Positions 27,164-39,059 of a DNA stretch of 64,000 nt are shown piece after piece (the stretch's first letter is position 1; every line of letters begins with the position of its first letter). Where the stretch lies: positions 149,419,526-149,483,525 of the forward strand of contig NC_134397.1 of the NCBI RefSeq assembly GCF_050003625.1, written 5' to 3'. The notes beneath the pieces were generated by a model. That model was not told the DNA's origin, searched no databases, and saw only the letters and a program-made list of their open reading frames with translations. Both the position numbers and the translations under genes were made by a program. The DNA comes from Haematobia irritans (Eukaryota; Arthropoda; Insecta; Diptera; Muscidae).

Positions 27164-29982
27164 GTATTAAGGATGAAGATCCCAATCGAAATTCACTTGG
27201 CTCTCCAGTGGGTATGGTTGCTTCCAGCATTAACTTCAAGAGCGAAGGTAAACCCTCAGACTTGGGCCTGGTACGCTTTGCAACATATCTCAAGGCTTTG
27301 GGACGACTCTATCTTAATCCGGAGATAGCATGGTCTTCGCCTTTGCTCGACGAATTAATACGAGAAGGTTTGGCATTGATGTCTATCTCGGAAAAACAAG
27401 AAAATAAACTAGAATCACCATCGGAAATATATTCGGATAGTGAGAAGAAAATCTGTAGAGAATTTAAATTGGCTGATTGTGATTTCCATGTGGAACTAAT
27501 GCAAAAATTTAAATTTGAAAGCGATACTCAGGTTTCGGGACCTCAAGGTGATATGGGTGGCCGGCAAGAGGAAGATGTGCACGTGGTTTATCTAAAACCG
27601 GCATTACGCAAATTTTTTCGCCATCACAAACATTGTCTATTGACTTTTGGTACATCCATCTATTTGATGATATGGCGTTCATGTGGTGCCTATTTTGTTT
27701 TGGATTTTTGTGGAAGAAAACTTGATTTCAATGCGGATCGTGAAAAGGGCATGGCCATGCTAATATGCTTAAGGACTTTGGAAAATGTACGACACTTAGT
27801 GGTGGGATTAACTAATCTACCTAAGGATTATTGTTCGTTGCGAGAAATGAAAGTGGTAAAGGTGGTTTTACCTTCCGGGGATATAATGCAAAGGGACTAT
27901 GGTAATCGGGTGCATGAGTATGTGGTGGTTACTGATGATTATGCCTATCTTAAGGCTTCCCTACATTTGACCCTCAACAAGGATGATTTTTTGCGAAATC
28001 GTAGTGCATTACCTGCCGGAGTAGCAGCCATTGTAGCTTCGAAAATTGATCATCCTGCAACATGGAATATGAAAATGTTGGATAAACTTCTATGTTTTGG
28101 AGTCAGTTTTTGTCAAGCCTGTTGGATGAAATGTATGGCCACAAATGATATCCTGGATATCAAAGAATTTCCCACAGTTTTCAATATGGGTCAATTTACC
28201 ATTGAGATTAATATGAATCCCCATAAATACGAGGGTACTTGGCGTTGTGTTCCAGGCTATGGCCAAAGTGAATTGACCCAAGCCCTGGAGAAGGCCTTCA
28301 AGGAGGGAGAGAAGAGATTGCTTCTTCAAATTAGCTATCAAGTCTATGCAATATGGAAGAAACAAAATTTCCTATATTTACTTGATCCATATCGGCATCG
28401 TATAATGGGCCAAGCAGGTGAATCTGAAATCTCTAAGGGAATGGAAAAAAGTGCCACAGTTCGAATGTTTCGTTCTTTTGAAGTCCTTATGAATATTCTC
28501 AATAGTATACTACTCGATTCTAATCGTTCTAGTAGTTTCTATATTCACACCCTGGAGATTAAAGCTATTGAAATGAGGGATAAAAAAGTCCCTAAAAATC
28601 TCAGACATGGTGTTCCCACAAAAGTTAAATCCTTAAATGAGCATATATGCTTTGAGCAAACCGATGATTTTTGTACAAAAGTTTTGGGTGATATAAGTGA
28701 TTATGAAGATGAAGATCTTGTGTCGGAAGTTGATGAATTGGAATTGAAAACTTCATCCAGTGAAGGCGAAGAAGATTTGGATGAAGAAGAAGACGTTACG
28801 GGTGGTGCTGGTGAAGAAGAGGAAATTGAAGGTTTAGAATCTTCATCAAGCGGTGAAGATCAAGAAATCCAAAAAAGTGGAAAGGGAAAAGGAAAACGAA
28901 AAACCAAGAAATCTAATAAATCGGAGAAAGGCAATAAGAAAGGTGGCAAGGGAAAGGAGAAAAAGGGAGATGGAGCTAATGATGATGATAATGAACAAGA
29001 AAAAGCGAAGGGTGAAAGCCAAGATAGAGATGATGGCAAAAAAGATCACAAAAAGGCCGCCAAAGAAGATAAAAATACAAAAGGTGGCAAAAAGAAGACT
29101 GATAAAGACAAAGGTCATGATAAAGATGATGAAACTAAAAATACAGAATCTCAAAAAAGGAAAACAGGCAAAGATAAACATGAATTAGATCCTACCACCA
29201 AAGAAACTGAAGACGTTTTGAAATCCCAAAAGGACCTTAATGCCAATAAAGAAAATAAAATAGAAGGAAAAATTGAAGAAAAACCTGAAGAAACAGCTAA
29301 AAGTGATAAAGAAAATATTGAAGATAAAGATAAGTTTCCTTTAACTCATAACTTCACAAAACCTCCTCAGATGACACCTACACAATCGCCTCCACCACCA
29401 AGGAATGTTATGGCTGATAAACAAGTTGAGGTAAATTTAATAGACACTTTATCTCCCAAAGGGGCTAGCGCAAAACATCAACGCTCCCATAAGAAATGCC
29501 TTCGAGATGGTACTGAAGCCGATGATGAGGCTGATGATGAGAATTTCTTAAAAAAGATGCAAATATTTTGTCCGGCCTTTAATCCTAATCGTTATCCTGG
29601 CTATTATAAATGTCCTCTAGATATGGCTGTAGTAGGATCGGAAAATGGTAGTTATCAAAGTTTATGTAAACTATTAAATGCTGGATTTAAGAGAGCTGAT
29701 CGTATACTGGCCATGACTCCTTTCGGAAATTTTGTCATCTTTCGTTGCCACAAAAAAGAGCAAAATCACGAACGTCAATATTACCTTTACGATGGTTGTA
29801 CCTGCAACGTCAACCGTTTTCGTCATTTAGATTTAACCATAGGTACAGCTGGCCTTTTGTGTTTCAAGCAATTGCATGATATCATCGAGTATATGAGAAA
29901 AATTCGAAAAATACGATCGAAAGAAAATCGTTGCCATCAATTACGATTAACGGCGGATGATATATGTCGACAATATTGTTAG
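27164..29982 (+). CDS. Terminal coding exon, three-repeat protein with charged linker (unknown function)
   Basis: A single long frame of about 939 codons from a splice acceptor to TAG. The first in-frame ATG is 27214, but sequence upstream of it is also open and protein-like, so a 5' exon outside or upstream is expected. I do not recognise a named family. I see three related segments: about residues 125-200 (IYLMIWRSCGAYFVLDFCG), 365-440 (VYAIWKKQNFLYLLDPYRHR) and 790-905 (FVIFRCHKKE...YYLYDG). Each has a hydrophobic strand, [IF][WF][RK], a short loop, then (F/Y)xL(D/Y)D or LDP, followed by a helix-like stretch. The second and third are also preceded by similar W/YxC...G...AL/LL...AFK/GFK segments. 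Between repeats 2 and 3 lies a roughly 210-residue acidic then Lys-rich, low-complexity linker (about 28690-29340), probably disordered. No signal peptide or membrane segment is evident. The pattern is loosely like cysteine-protease-fold repeats in other fly proteins, but that is weak. Confidence 0.85.
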
Positions 29983-30151
29983 TGAATTAAGGCATTACCA
30001 CGATTTTCTCTTGTTTAGTTTAATTTTTTCGAATTTTATTTTGTTATCAAATTGTATGTGTTTTTATTGTTTTGGTTTCAATGAAGAAATGTCACGACTA
30101 TCCATCTTATTTAAACTTGATATTTATTCTATTCCCTATATTCACTATATC

Positions 30152-30157
30152 AATAAA
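30152..30157 (+). terminator. Polyadenylation signal for the 27-kb gene
   Basis: AATAAA, 170 bp after the stop codon at 29982, followed by a T-rich segment (TGATTTTTGTTTTAC). Placement and context fit the 3' end of the transcript. Confidence 0.6.
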
Positions 30158-30662
30158 TGATTTTTGTTTTACTCCATAAATAAGCAAATTTGGGTTCACC
30201 ACTGGGTGAGAACCATGGTATATATAATATGAAAATAACATCCAGATTAATGTAAATATCAAAATAGTGATAGTAGGCATTAACAAAAATGACTTAAAAA
30301 AACAAGTTCATACGGCCGTAAGTTCGGCCAGGCCGAAGCTTATGTACCCTCCACCATGGATTGTGTATAAACTTCTACTGAAGACTGTCATCCACAATCG
30401 AATTACTTGGGTTGCGGTAACATTTGCCGATGGCAAGGTATCTTAAAACTTCCCAACACCGTCTTCTAAATTGCAAATCAAATCTGGGGAACGGTTTATA
30501 TGGGGGCTATATATAATTATGGACCGATTTCGACAAATTTTTGCATGGTTGTTAGATACCATATACTAACACCACGTACCAAATTTCAACCGAATCGGAT
30601 GAATTTTGCTCCTCCAAGAGGTTCCGCATACCAAATCTGGAGAACGGTTTATATTGGGACTA

Positions 30663-31948
30663 ATGGGTGATACGGTCAAAATTTGGTCGAGGGAAAACGC
30701 GTGTAAATCGGTGAAATCGTTTATTTTAAAAATCAAATTAAATTTCTTTTTCAAGTTCAATTAGTATAAAATTCAGGAAAGATATTCAGTTAGGCTTTCG
30801 CTTTTCCAAATCCGAATTGCCGGGCCCCACGCTTGACACCTGCCGTCAGATTTTGTACAGCCACCTTGTCCACCTTCTTCGCCGCAGAAAGCCAGTTTGC
30901 CTTGAACTGCTGCTCGTCCTTAGCAGTTTTTTTGGTCTTCTTTAGGTTCCGCTTGACAATAGCCCACTATTTCTCAATTGGGCGGAGCTCTGGCGTGTTG
31001 GGAGGGTTCTTGTCCTTGGGAACCACCTGCACGTTGTTGGCGGCGTACCACTCCATGGCCTTTTTACCGTAATGGCAAGATGCCAAATCCGGTCAAAACA
31101 GTACGGAACAACCGTGTTTCTTCAGGAAAGGCAGCAGACGTTTATTCAAACACTCTTTCACGTAAATTTCTTGGTTGACAGTCCCGGAAGCTATGAAAAT
31201 GCTGCTTTTCAAGCCACAGGTACAGATGGCTTGCCAAACCAGATATTTCTTTGCGAACTTTGACAGTTTTATGTGCTTGAAAATATCTGCTACCTTACCC
31301 CTTCCTTTTGCCGTATAAAACTGCTGTCCCGGAAGCTGCTTGTAGTCGGCTTTGACGTAGGTTTCGTCGTCCATTACCACGCAGTCAAAATTCGTCAGCA
31401 TCGTCGTGTACAGCCTCCGGGATCGCGCTTTGGCCGTCGTATTTTGTTTATCATCGCGATTTGGAGTCACTACCTTCTTGTAAGTCGATAGTCCGGCTCG
31501 TTTTTTGGCTCGATGCACGGTTGTAGACGATACACCCAGCTTATTTTTGCGCAATCTCGGAGAGAGAGGTTAGGGTTTTGCTTGAAACTACCGGCAACTC
31601 TCTTTGTCGTCTCAGCGGCTTCCGGTTTTCGATTTCCCCCCGATCCAGACTTCCTGGCTGTCGACAAACGTTCCCCAAACACTTTAATTACATTTGTAAC
31701 GGTTGATTTGGCAACTTTTAGCGATTTTACCAGCTTTGCGTGGGAGTAGCTCGGATTTTCGCGATGCGCGAGCAAAATTTTGATACGCTGCTCTTCTTGC
31801 TTGGACGGCATTTTGACAACTGAAGAGTGAATTCCAAAATCAAAATAGGAGCAACATTCTACACACACACACCTTCAAAATGAGGGGTGTTCAGGTTTTT
31901 TAAATGCAAAATTGAAAGAAATACGTCAAGTTTATATTGACCAAATTT
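30663..31948 (-). mobile_element. DD37E mariner element, copy 1, right end lost
   Basis: The left terminal repeat GGGTGATACGGTCAAAAT is intact next to a TA. At the right the terminal repeat stops after GACCAAATTT and joins family B DINE sequence at a shared ATTT. The body is collinear with the complete copy at 36777-38061. With one terminus missing it cannot be mobilised. Confidence 0.85.
30790..31811 (-). pseudogene. Broken DD37E mariner transposase, copy 1
   Basis: Starts MPSKQEEQRIK at 31811. An N-terminal helix-turn-helix region (SYSHAKLVKSLKVAKST) is followed by a frameshift near 31545, then a catalytic segment with MDDETYVKADY (first Asp). An in-frame stop replaces the Trp codon just before PDLASCHYGKK (second Asp). 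Then PNTPELRPIEKYW supplies the Glu, 37 residues after the second Asp. The DD37E spacing places it in the Tc1/mariner subgroup described in mosquitoes. At least one frameshift and one nonsense codon make it non-functional. Confidence 0.85.
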
Positions 31949-32072
31949 CAACAGTCGGAAGGACATGCATGCTTAGATCCACTCTGAATTTCACCTCGAC
32001 CCAGAATATATATACTTTATGGAGGTCTTAGAGCAATATTTCGATGTGTTACAAACGGTGGTGGAGGGTATA

Positions 32073-32340
32073 AAAAATTCGGAGAACGTAGAGGGCGAGC
32101 ATGTGATGAAAATAGGGTACATTGTTTTTTGATACCTGGCGACTTTTCCAAAATTTTATTAAAGTTCTCCGATTTGGGACAAAGACCCACTACTTTTCTC
32201 GATATTTGGTCGCGGAGGAGGACATCCCCTTTGTTCAACTTTTTTTAAGTACATTGAAGAAACAAAAATTCTTTGATTTACTGGCGGATTACTGAGAACA
32301 TGCCGTGAGGTTATGAAATTAATATGGGGTACGTGATTTT
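32073..32340. other. Short unassigned spacer
   Basis: 268 bp between two DINE elements. A weak inverted pair (TTCGGAGAACG... and ...AAGTTCTCCGAT) spans its first 100 bp. Nothing else recognised. Confidence 0.4.
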
Positions 32341-33716
32341 TATACCCACCACTTATACTTCTTGGTGACGGGGGTATAATAAGTTTGTCATTCCATTTGT
32401 AACACATTGAAATATCGATTTCCGACTATACAATAATGGCGCTATCGTCCTGAAATTTGGCACAGATTCGTGATTTGTTGGCAGGCAGGTCATGTTCAAC
32501 GATGTGCTATATCGGTCCAAGTTTAGATATAATCCCCATATAAACCGACCTCCCGATTTGGGGTCTTGGGCGTTTATAATCCGTAGTTTTTATCCAATGT
32601 GCCTGAAATTGAAAATCTAGAGGTATGTTAGGACCAAAAACTGGTGTGTCGAAAATGGGGTGTATCGGTCCATGTTTAGGTACAGACCCCATATAGACCG
32701 ATCTCCCGATTTTACTTCTTGGGCGTCTAGAAACTGTATTTACAAACCGATTTGCCTCAAATTGGAAATCTAGAGGTGTTTTGGGACCATAAAGAGGTGT
32801 GTCGAAAATGGTTCGTATCGGTTCATGTTTTCGTTCAGCCCCCATATAGACCGATCTCCAGATTTTATTTCGTGGGCGTCTAGAAACTGTATTTTCTATC
32901 CGATTTGCTTGAAATTGAAGATCTAGAGGTATTTTGACACCACAAATAGGTGTGTAGAAAATGGGGAGTATCGGTTCATGTTTTGGTATGGCCCTCATAT
33001 AGACCGATCTCCCAAGTTTTTATCCAATTTGCCAGAAATTAGAAATCTAGAGGTGTGTCGAAAATGGTCCGTATCGGTCCATGTTTTGTTATAGCCCCCT
33101 TATAGACTGATCGCCCGATTTTAGATTTCGTAGTTTTTACCCAATTTGTCGGAAATTGGAATACTAGAGGTATTTGAGAAACATTAAGAGGTGTGTCGAA
33201 AATTTTGAGTATTGGTCCATGTTTTGGTATAACCCCCATATAGACCTACCTCCCGGATTTATTTCTTAGGCTGCTAGAATCTGTAGTTTTTATCGACTGG
33301 TATTTTAGACCCTCAAATATTTGTATCGCATTTATTTCTACCGGTCCATTATGTAAGACATTGATCGATCGACCGATTTCACTTCTTGAGGATGTAGCAC
33401 TGATCATATAAATTGCTTGTAACTAAACTACACGATATGTTTATGATTTCCCTAAAATGCAAACAAAATTGTTTCTTATAAATCCAGAATCTGAACCAGT
33501 CTTCATAGGTAGAATCTTTAAATTTATCTTCGGGAAGTGTACTGGTTGAATTGATGTGCTTGGGAGAATATCTGTCATCAAACCCCCTTATAACCTACAT
33601 ATATTATCAAGATACCCGCACCGACGAAGAGTTTTCAAAGGAAACTATTATATTTGATTCATGGTGGTGGGTATTTAAGATTCCGCCCGGCCGAACTTAC
33701 TACTGTATATACTTGT
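32341..33716 (+). mobile_element. DINE family A element, copy 3 (diverged)
   Basis: Starts TATACCCACCACTTATAC...GGGGGTATAATAAG and ends with ATGGTGGTGGGTATTTAAG, a hairpin with one change (TTCCGCCCGGCCGAA) and ATATACTTG. It has about four 153-bp units. The GTCY microsatellite normally found after the tip is missing, and the sequence jumps from the tip region to GCGCTATCGTCC. Confidence 0.8.
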
Positions 33717-33736
33717 TTAAATAAAAATGATGGTCG

Positions 33737-33815
33737 GCTGCACCGAGCGTTGAACTCGAAACCTTTCGTTTTCAATTCAGAGGCTCTCCCTCTGTGCTAC
33801 CCATGCTTGTTGTTT
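33737..33815 (-). repeat. tRNA-like SINE head
   Basis: On the minus strand GGGTAGCACAGAGGGAGAGC and GGTTTCGAGTTCAACGCTC sit at A-box/B-box spacing. No CCA-adjacent stem closure typical of a functional tRNA is apparent. Confidence 0.4.
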
Positions 33816-34642
33816 GATAGTGGCTTTTTGCATACATGTACTCTCAAAGAGGAGTTATTGAAATATTAGTCATGTCGATGTAAGGAGCCTATATTTAGAT
33901 TTTTGATCGCTGTTAGAGTCGAATTTATTTCGAAACGGAAACACCCCACGCGATACTTGTTTTTACTATTGTTGTGGGTGAGATATTACTATCAGAAAAC
34001 TTCCTGGACATAGACATTTTTGCGAAAGACGATAAAACAAACACCCAATTGCTTGCAGAGATTGGAAATGGAATTTATATATAGACACAATAATCGTTTT
34101 GTTTTGTTGTCGTTGGTTTCTTTTTCAATCCTTACTTTACAGTTTCAACATTTTTTAAAATCATATATTGGCTAAACTTCAAAAGTATCATAACCAGTAG
34201 AGGAAATTATTTTAACCAATTTAAAAAATCGATATAAAAACGATTAAAAAACATACCCAAACTTATCACATGGCAACATCATTGTACTAACAATAACACA
34301 CACACATAACCGGTTTGTACAATTTCACCCTCCGAAATAAAAAGTTTCCATCGATTACAACAAACCGCACAGCACAAATTAAAGAATACAACTAAAGGCG
34401 TACATTTCGATCTCGATATTAGATACCAAAAATTTTCCCCAATGTTTCTAATAAGAGAGTAAAAGGAATAACGTCTCTTGGAAATTCAGTTATTGGAAAC
34501 GGTAGCTCCCTCTCTTTATTTCGGAGAGTTTCTCATTCTCGTATTAAATATCTCTACAATGAGATGAGTGACGAAGAACAACATTTCCTGGAATAGCAGA
34601 TTCTCTTGGAACAGAAAGTTTATTTTAAAAGTTTATTTTAAA
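33816..34642. other. Anonymous DNA, no feature recognised
   Basis: About 0.8 kb of apparently single-copy AT-rich sequence between repeats. No open frame over 60 codons with recognisable content, and no tandem structure. Confidence 0.5.
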
Positions 34643-36049
34643 CAAGTATATACAGCAGTAAGTTCGGCCGGGCCGAATCTTAAATACCCACCACCATGAA
34701 CCAAATATTAGGGTTTGCTTTGAAATTTCAGGAGGGCTTGAGGACTTGAGGACACAACCCGAAGATAAATTTAAAGATTTCACCTATGAGGATTATATCA
34801 GATTCTGGATTTATAAGAACCATTTTTGTTTGAGGTTTAGAGGAATCATTAACATCTCTTGTAAGTGTGCAAGAAAATTATAAAATAACGTCTTGATTTG
34901 AAATCTTAAATCTGTAGAAGTAAAATCTGGAAATTTTACATTGAGTTTCAAGCAATTTTCATGATCAGTGCGCCTTCTACACCCTCAAGAAGTGAAGTCG
35001 GTCTATATGGAGGCATTACCAAGTGGATCGATAAAAACTTAATCCGATACACGTTTTTGTGAGCCTAAAATACCAGAATATTTACAATTTCAGGCATATC
35101 AGATAAAAACTACGGTTTCTAGAAACCCAAGGAGTTAAATCGGGAGATCGTTCTTATGGGGGCTATACTAAAATATGGACCGATACTCACCATTTTCGGC
35201 ACACCTCTTTGTGACCCGAAAATTCCTCTAGATTTCCAATTTCAGGCAAATAGGATAAAAACTTCGGATTCTAGAAGCCCAAGAAGTAAAATTGGGGAAT
35301 CGGTCTATATGGGGGCTATACCAAAATATGGATCGATACTCACCATTTTCGGCACACCCCTTTATGGTCCTAAAATACCTCTAGATTTCCAATTTCAGAC
35401 AAATTGGATAAAAACTACGGTTTCTATAAGCCCAAGACCCCAAATCGGGAGATCGGTCTATATGGGGGCTATACCATAATATGGACCGATACTCACAATT
35501 TTTGGCACACGTATTTGTGGTCCTACAATACCTCTAGATTTCCAATTTCAGGTAAATTGAATAAAAACTGCGGTTTCTATAAGCCCAAGAAGTAAAATCG
35601 GGAGATCGGTCTATATGGGGGCTATACCAAAATATGGACCGATACTCACAATTTTTGGCACACGTATTTGTGGTCCTACAATACCTCTAGATTTCAAATT
35701 TCAGGTAAATTGAATAAAAACTGCGGTTTCTATAAGCCCAAGAAGTAAAATCGGGAGATCGGTCTATATGGGAGCTATACTAAAACGTGGACCGATACTC
35801 ACCATTTTTGGCACATCTCTTTATGGTCATAAAATACCTCCAGATTTCAAATTTCAGGCAAATTGGATAAAAACTACGATTTCTATAAGCCCAAGACCCC
35901 AAATCGGGAGGTCGGTTTATATGGGGACTATATCAAAACCTGGACCGATATAGCCCATCTTCGAACTTGACCTGCCTGCAGACAAAAGACGAGCTTGTGC
36001 AAAATTTCAGCACGATTGCTTCATTATTGAAGTCTGTTGCGTGATTACA

Positions 36050-36083
<34 letters not shown>

Positions 36084-36233
36084 GGACAGACGGACATCGT
36101 TATATCGTCTTAGAATTTCTCCCTGATCAAGAATATATATACTTTATATAGTCGGAAATCGATATTTCGATGCGGTACAAACGGAATGACAAACTTATTA
36201 TACCCCCGTCACCATTCTATGGTGGTGGGTATA
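34643..36233 (-). mobile_element. DINE family A element, copy 4 (inverted twin of copy 1)
   Basis: CAAGTATATACAGCAG and hairpin TTCGGCCGGGCCGAA at the left, GACA microsatellite at 36050-36090, and tip TATACCCCCG.../GGTGGTGGGTATA at the right. Its 153-bp units match those of 19860-21607 almost base for base; three stretches of 60-107 codons translate identically in both. It is 157 bp shorter, close to one 153-bp unit. Confidence 0.82.
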
Positions 36234-36776
36234 AAAATCACAGTAGATAATTCTTAGATAAACAATATATATACTAATGCCCTCTATTGCTAAACAATTT
36301 CAACACAACTATGCGTAACATAGTTTATTTATAATCCACCACGCGTTGGTACTTGGAACTAAATGGTGGTTAAATTGTAAGGGCCGATGTTGAATGTGAA
36401 CCACACCTGAACGCCAAGTTTTTTTTTCCGAAATTTATTTAACATTTCTCTATTTCAGACTTACTCAATTTGAACCATGGAGAGATACACAATCCAACAA
36501 CGTGGTAAAGTTATCCAGACTTATTATGAAAATTGGCGTTCAAATCAAAATGCATATCGTGCACTTCGTGATTTTTTTTGTCAATTTGATCGTCCAAATG
36601 TGCGTACAATCGCAAAAATCGTGGAAAAATTAGAGCAAACCGGGTGCATGCTCGTACAGCTCGTACTGCAGAAAATATTGCTGCTGTTCGCGATAGTGTG
36701 GCTGAAGAGCCGTCCACCTCAACTCGTCGTCGTGCCCAACAATTGCACCTCTCACGCTCGTCGTTGATGAACATTA

Positions 36777-38061
36777 AAGGGTGATACGGTCAAAATTTGG
36801 TCAAGGGAAAACGCGTGTAAATCGGTGAAATCGTTTATTTAAAAAATCAAATTAAATTTCTTTTTCAAGTTCAATTAGTATAAAATTCAGGAAAAATATT
36901 CAGTTAGGCTTTCGCTTTTCCAAGTCCGAATTGTCGGGCCTCACGCTTGACACCTGCCATCAGATTTTGTACAGCCACCTTGCCCACCTTCTTCGCCGCA
37001 GAAAGCCAGTTTGCCTTGAACTGCTGCTCGTCCTTAGCAGTTTTTTGGTCTTCTTTAGGTTCCGCTTGACAATAGCCCAGTATTTCTCAATTGGGCGGAG
37101 CTCTGGCGTGTTGGGAGGGTTCTTGTCCTTGGGAACCACCTGCACGTTGTAGGCGGCGTACCACTCCATGGCCTTTTTACCGTAATGGCAAGATGCCAAA
37201 TCCGGCCAAAACAGTACGGAACAACCGTGTTTCTTCAGGAAAGGCAGCAGACGTTTATTCAAACACTCTTTCATGCAAATTTCTTGGTTGACAGTCCCGG
37301 AAGCTATGAAAATGCTGCTTTACAAACCACAGGTACAGATGGCTTGCCAAACCAGATATTTCTTTGCGAACTTTGACAGTTTTATGTGCTTGAAAATATC
37401 TGCTACCTTTCCCCTTCCTTTTGCCGTATAAAACTCCTGTCCTGGAAGCTGCTTGTAGTCGGCTTTGACGTAGGTTTCGTCGTCCATTACCACGCAGTCA
37501 AACTTCGTCAGCATCGTCTTGTACAGCCTCCGGGATCGTATTTTGTTTATTATGGCGATTTGGAGTCAGTACCTTCTTGTAAGTCGATAGTCCGGCTCGT
37601 TTTTTGGCTCGATGCACGGTTGTAGACGATACACCCAGCTTATTTGCGGCGTCTCTAAGAGAGAGGTTAGGGTTTCGCTTGAAACTACCGGCAACTCTCT
37701 TTGTCGTCTCAGCGGCTTCCGGTTTTCGATTTCCCCCCGATCCAGACTTCCTGACTGTCGACAAACGTTCCCCAAAAACTTTTATTACATTTGTAACGGT
37801 TGATTTGGCAACTTTTAGCGATTTTGCTAGCTTTGCGTGCGAGTAGCTCGAATTTTCGCGATGCGCGAGCAAAATTTTGATACGCTGCTCTTCTTGCTTG
37901 GACGGCATTTTGACAACTGAAGAGTGAATTCCAAAATCAAAATAGGAGCAACATTCTACACACACACACCTTCAAAATGAGGGGTGTTCAGGTTTTTTTA
38001 ATGCAAAATTGATAGAAATACGTCAAGTTTATATTGACCAAATTTTGACCGTATCACCCTT
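36777..38061 (-). mobile_element. DD37E mariner element, copy 2, complete ends
   Basis: 1,285 bp with inverted termini AAGGGTGATACGGTCAAA (both ends, extending to ...TTTGGTC with one or two differences) and flanking TA duplications (36775-36776, 38062-38063). Inserted in the transposase gene of the DUF4817-type element. The region repeats 30663-31948 in the same order with few changes. Confidence 0.92.
36904..37908 (-). pseudogene. Broken DD37E mariner transposase, copy 2
   Basis: Starts MPSKQEEQRIK (37908). The helix-turn-helix half is open through VHRAKKRAGLSTYKK; a deletion/frameshift lies near 37540. The first catalytic Asp is in VVMDDETYVKADY (37505 region). A further break falls near 37320 and then FWPDLASCHYGKK and TPELRPIEKYW give the second Asp and the Glu at D-37-E spacing. 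Another frameshift near 37050 precedes the usual C-terminus ending at TAA 36904. The ends look usable by a transposase supplied in trans, but the enzyme itself is not functional. Confidence 0.85.
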
Positions 38062-39059
38062 TATGTATAAAGACTTGCATTTACGCGCTTACAAGGTGCA
38101 ATTGGCTCAAGAACTAAAGCCTCTTGACACAAACGTCGTGAATGGGCGGAATGGTTCCAAGAAATGGCAACATTGGATGATCAATTTTCGAAAAAAAATC
38201 ATCTTCAGTGATGAGGCACGTTTTCACCTCAGTGGATTCGTCAATAAACAGAATTGCCGCATTTGGGCGAATGAGAATCCAAGAGTGATTGTCGGAAAAC
38301 CAATGCACCCACAAAGAGTAACTGTTTGGTGAGGTTTATGGGCTGGCGCCATCATCGGGCCGTATTTTTTCCAAAATGAGGTCGGTCAGGCAGTTACTGT
38401 GAATGGTGTTCGCTATCGTGAGATGATAACGAACTTTTTATGGCCCGAATTGGAAGATATGGATGACGATGTCAATTGGCCGCCAAGATCATGTGATTTG
38501 ACACCGTTGGACTTTTGTCTTTGGGGTTATTTGAAAGAAAAGGTGTACGTCGATAAGGCAACAACAATTCAAGAGCTAAAGGATGAGATAATTCGGCACA
38601 TTAACGGCATAGAAACTCCATTATTCGTCAGCGCCATCGAAAATTTGGACCATCGGATGGAGGTGTGCCACCGAGGTCGCGGCTCCCATTTGGCCGATAT
38701 TTTGTTTCATACATAATTGAGTAATACCAATATATCATAATAAAATAAAATTACAATAATTTCCTAAATAGTTTGTGTTTTATTCAAAATCAACATCGGC
38801 CCTTGAAATTTAACCACCATCCCATCCCATATCCCATTTGTGGTTTATTATTATTATCAAGAAAAAGGTTCATATAATATTTGCAAATGTATGTTTCACA
38901 GGGATGATACATGAAGTTGACGAAAACGTGCTAAAAGTGCATTAAGAATGTACTTTACGAAACCAAGAGGTGTTAAAATTAAATAATGTAAAATTTAAAG
39001 ACTATTGTACAAGTATACGTATATTTAAATCTAGAAAGATTTGGACAATTTTTTTTAGA

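Larger units (their letters stand above)
30303..32072 (-). mobile_element. DINE family B element disrupted by a DD37E mariner
   Basis: The 3' end (CAAGTTCATACGGCCG, hairpin AGTTCGGCCAGGCCGAA) is at 30303 and the GGGTATA 5' tip at 32072. Family B sequence is lost between TTTATATTGGGAC (30660) and ATTTCAACAG (31945), where the mariner lies. Confidence 0.75.
36477..38716 (+). pseudogene. DUF4817-type Tc1/mariner transposase, disrupted
   Basis: The ATG at 36477 begins MERYTIQQRGKVIQTYYEN, a DUF4817-like helix-turn-helix. A frameshift near 36645 breaks the frame (the expected continuation is in another frame), then the DD37E element is inserted at a TA (36775). After it the catalytic region resumes: IIFSDEARFHLSGF (first Asp), a premature TGA at 38330 in place of the residue after RVTVW, and WPPRSCDLTPLDFCLWGY near 38480. 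By comparison with family members, the stretch that should carry the second catalytic Asp between LEDMD and WPPRS is missing. It ends near DILFHT at 38716. The enzyme is dead by four independent lesions. Confidence 0.85.
36363..38820 (+). mobile_element. Tc1/mariner element with DUF4817-type transposase, split by a second mariner
   Basis: Inverted termini ATGGTGGTTAAATTG (36363) and its counterpart AATTTAACCACCAT (38807-38820), extended inward by matching GGGCCGATGTTGA. Without the inserted 36777-38061 block the element is about 1.17 kb. It contains a broken transposase (36477-36776 and 38064-38716). Confidence 0.85.

Noticed and set aside
28846..29181. 111-codon frames on both strands within the 27-kb gene
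   Set aside because: Shadows of the Lys/Glu-rich coding stretch.
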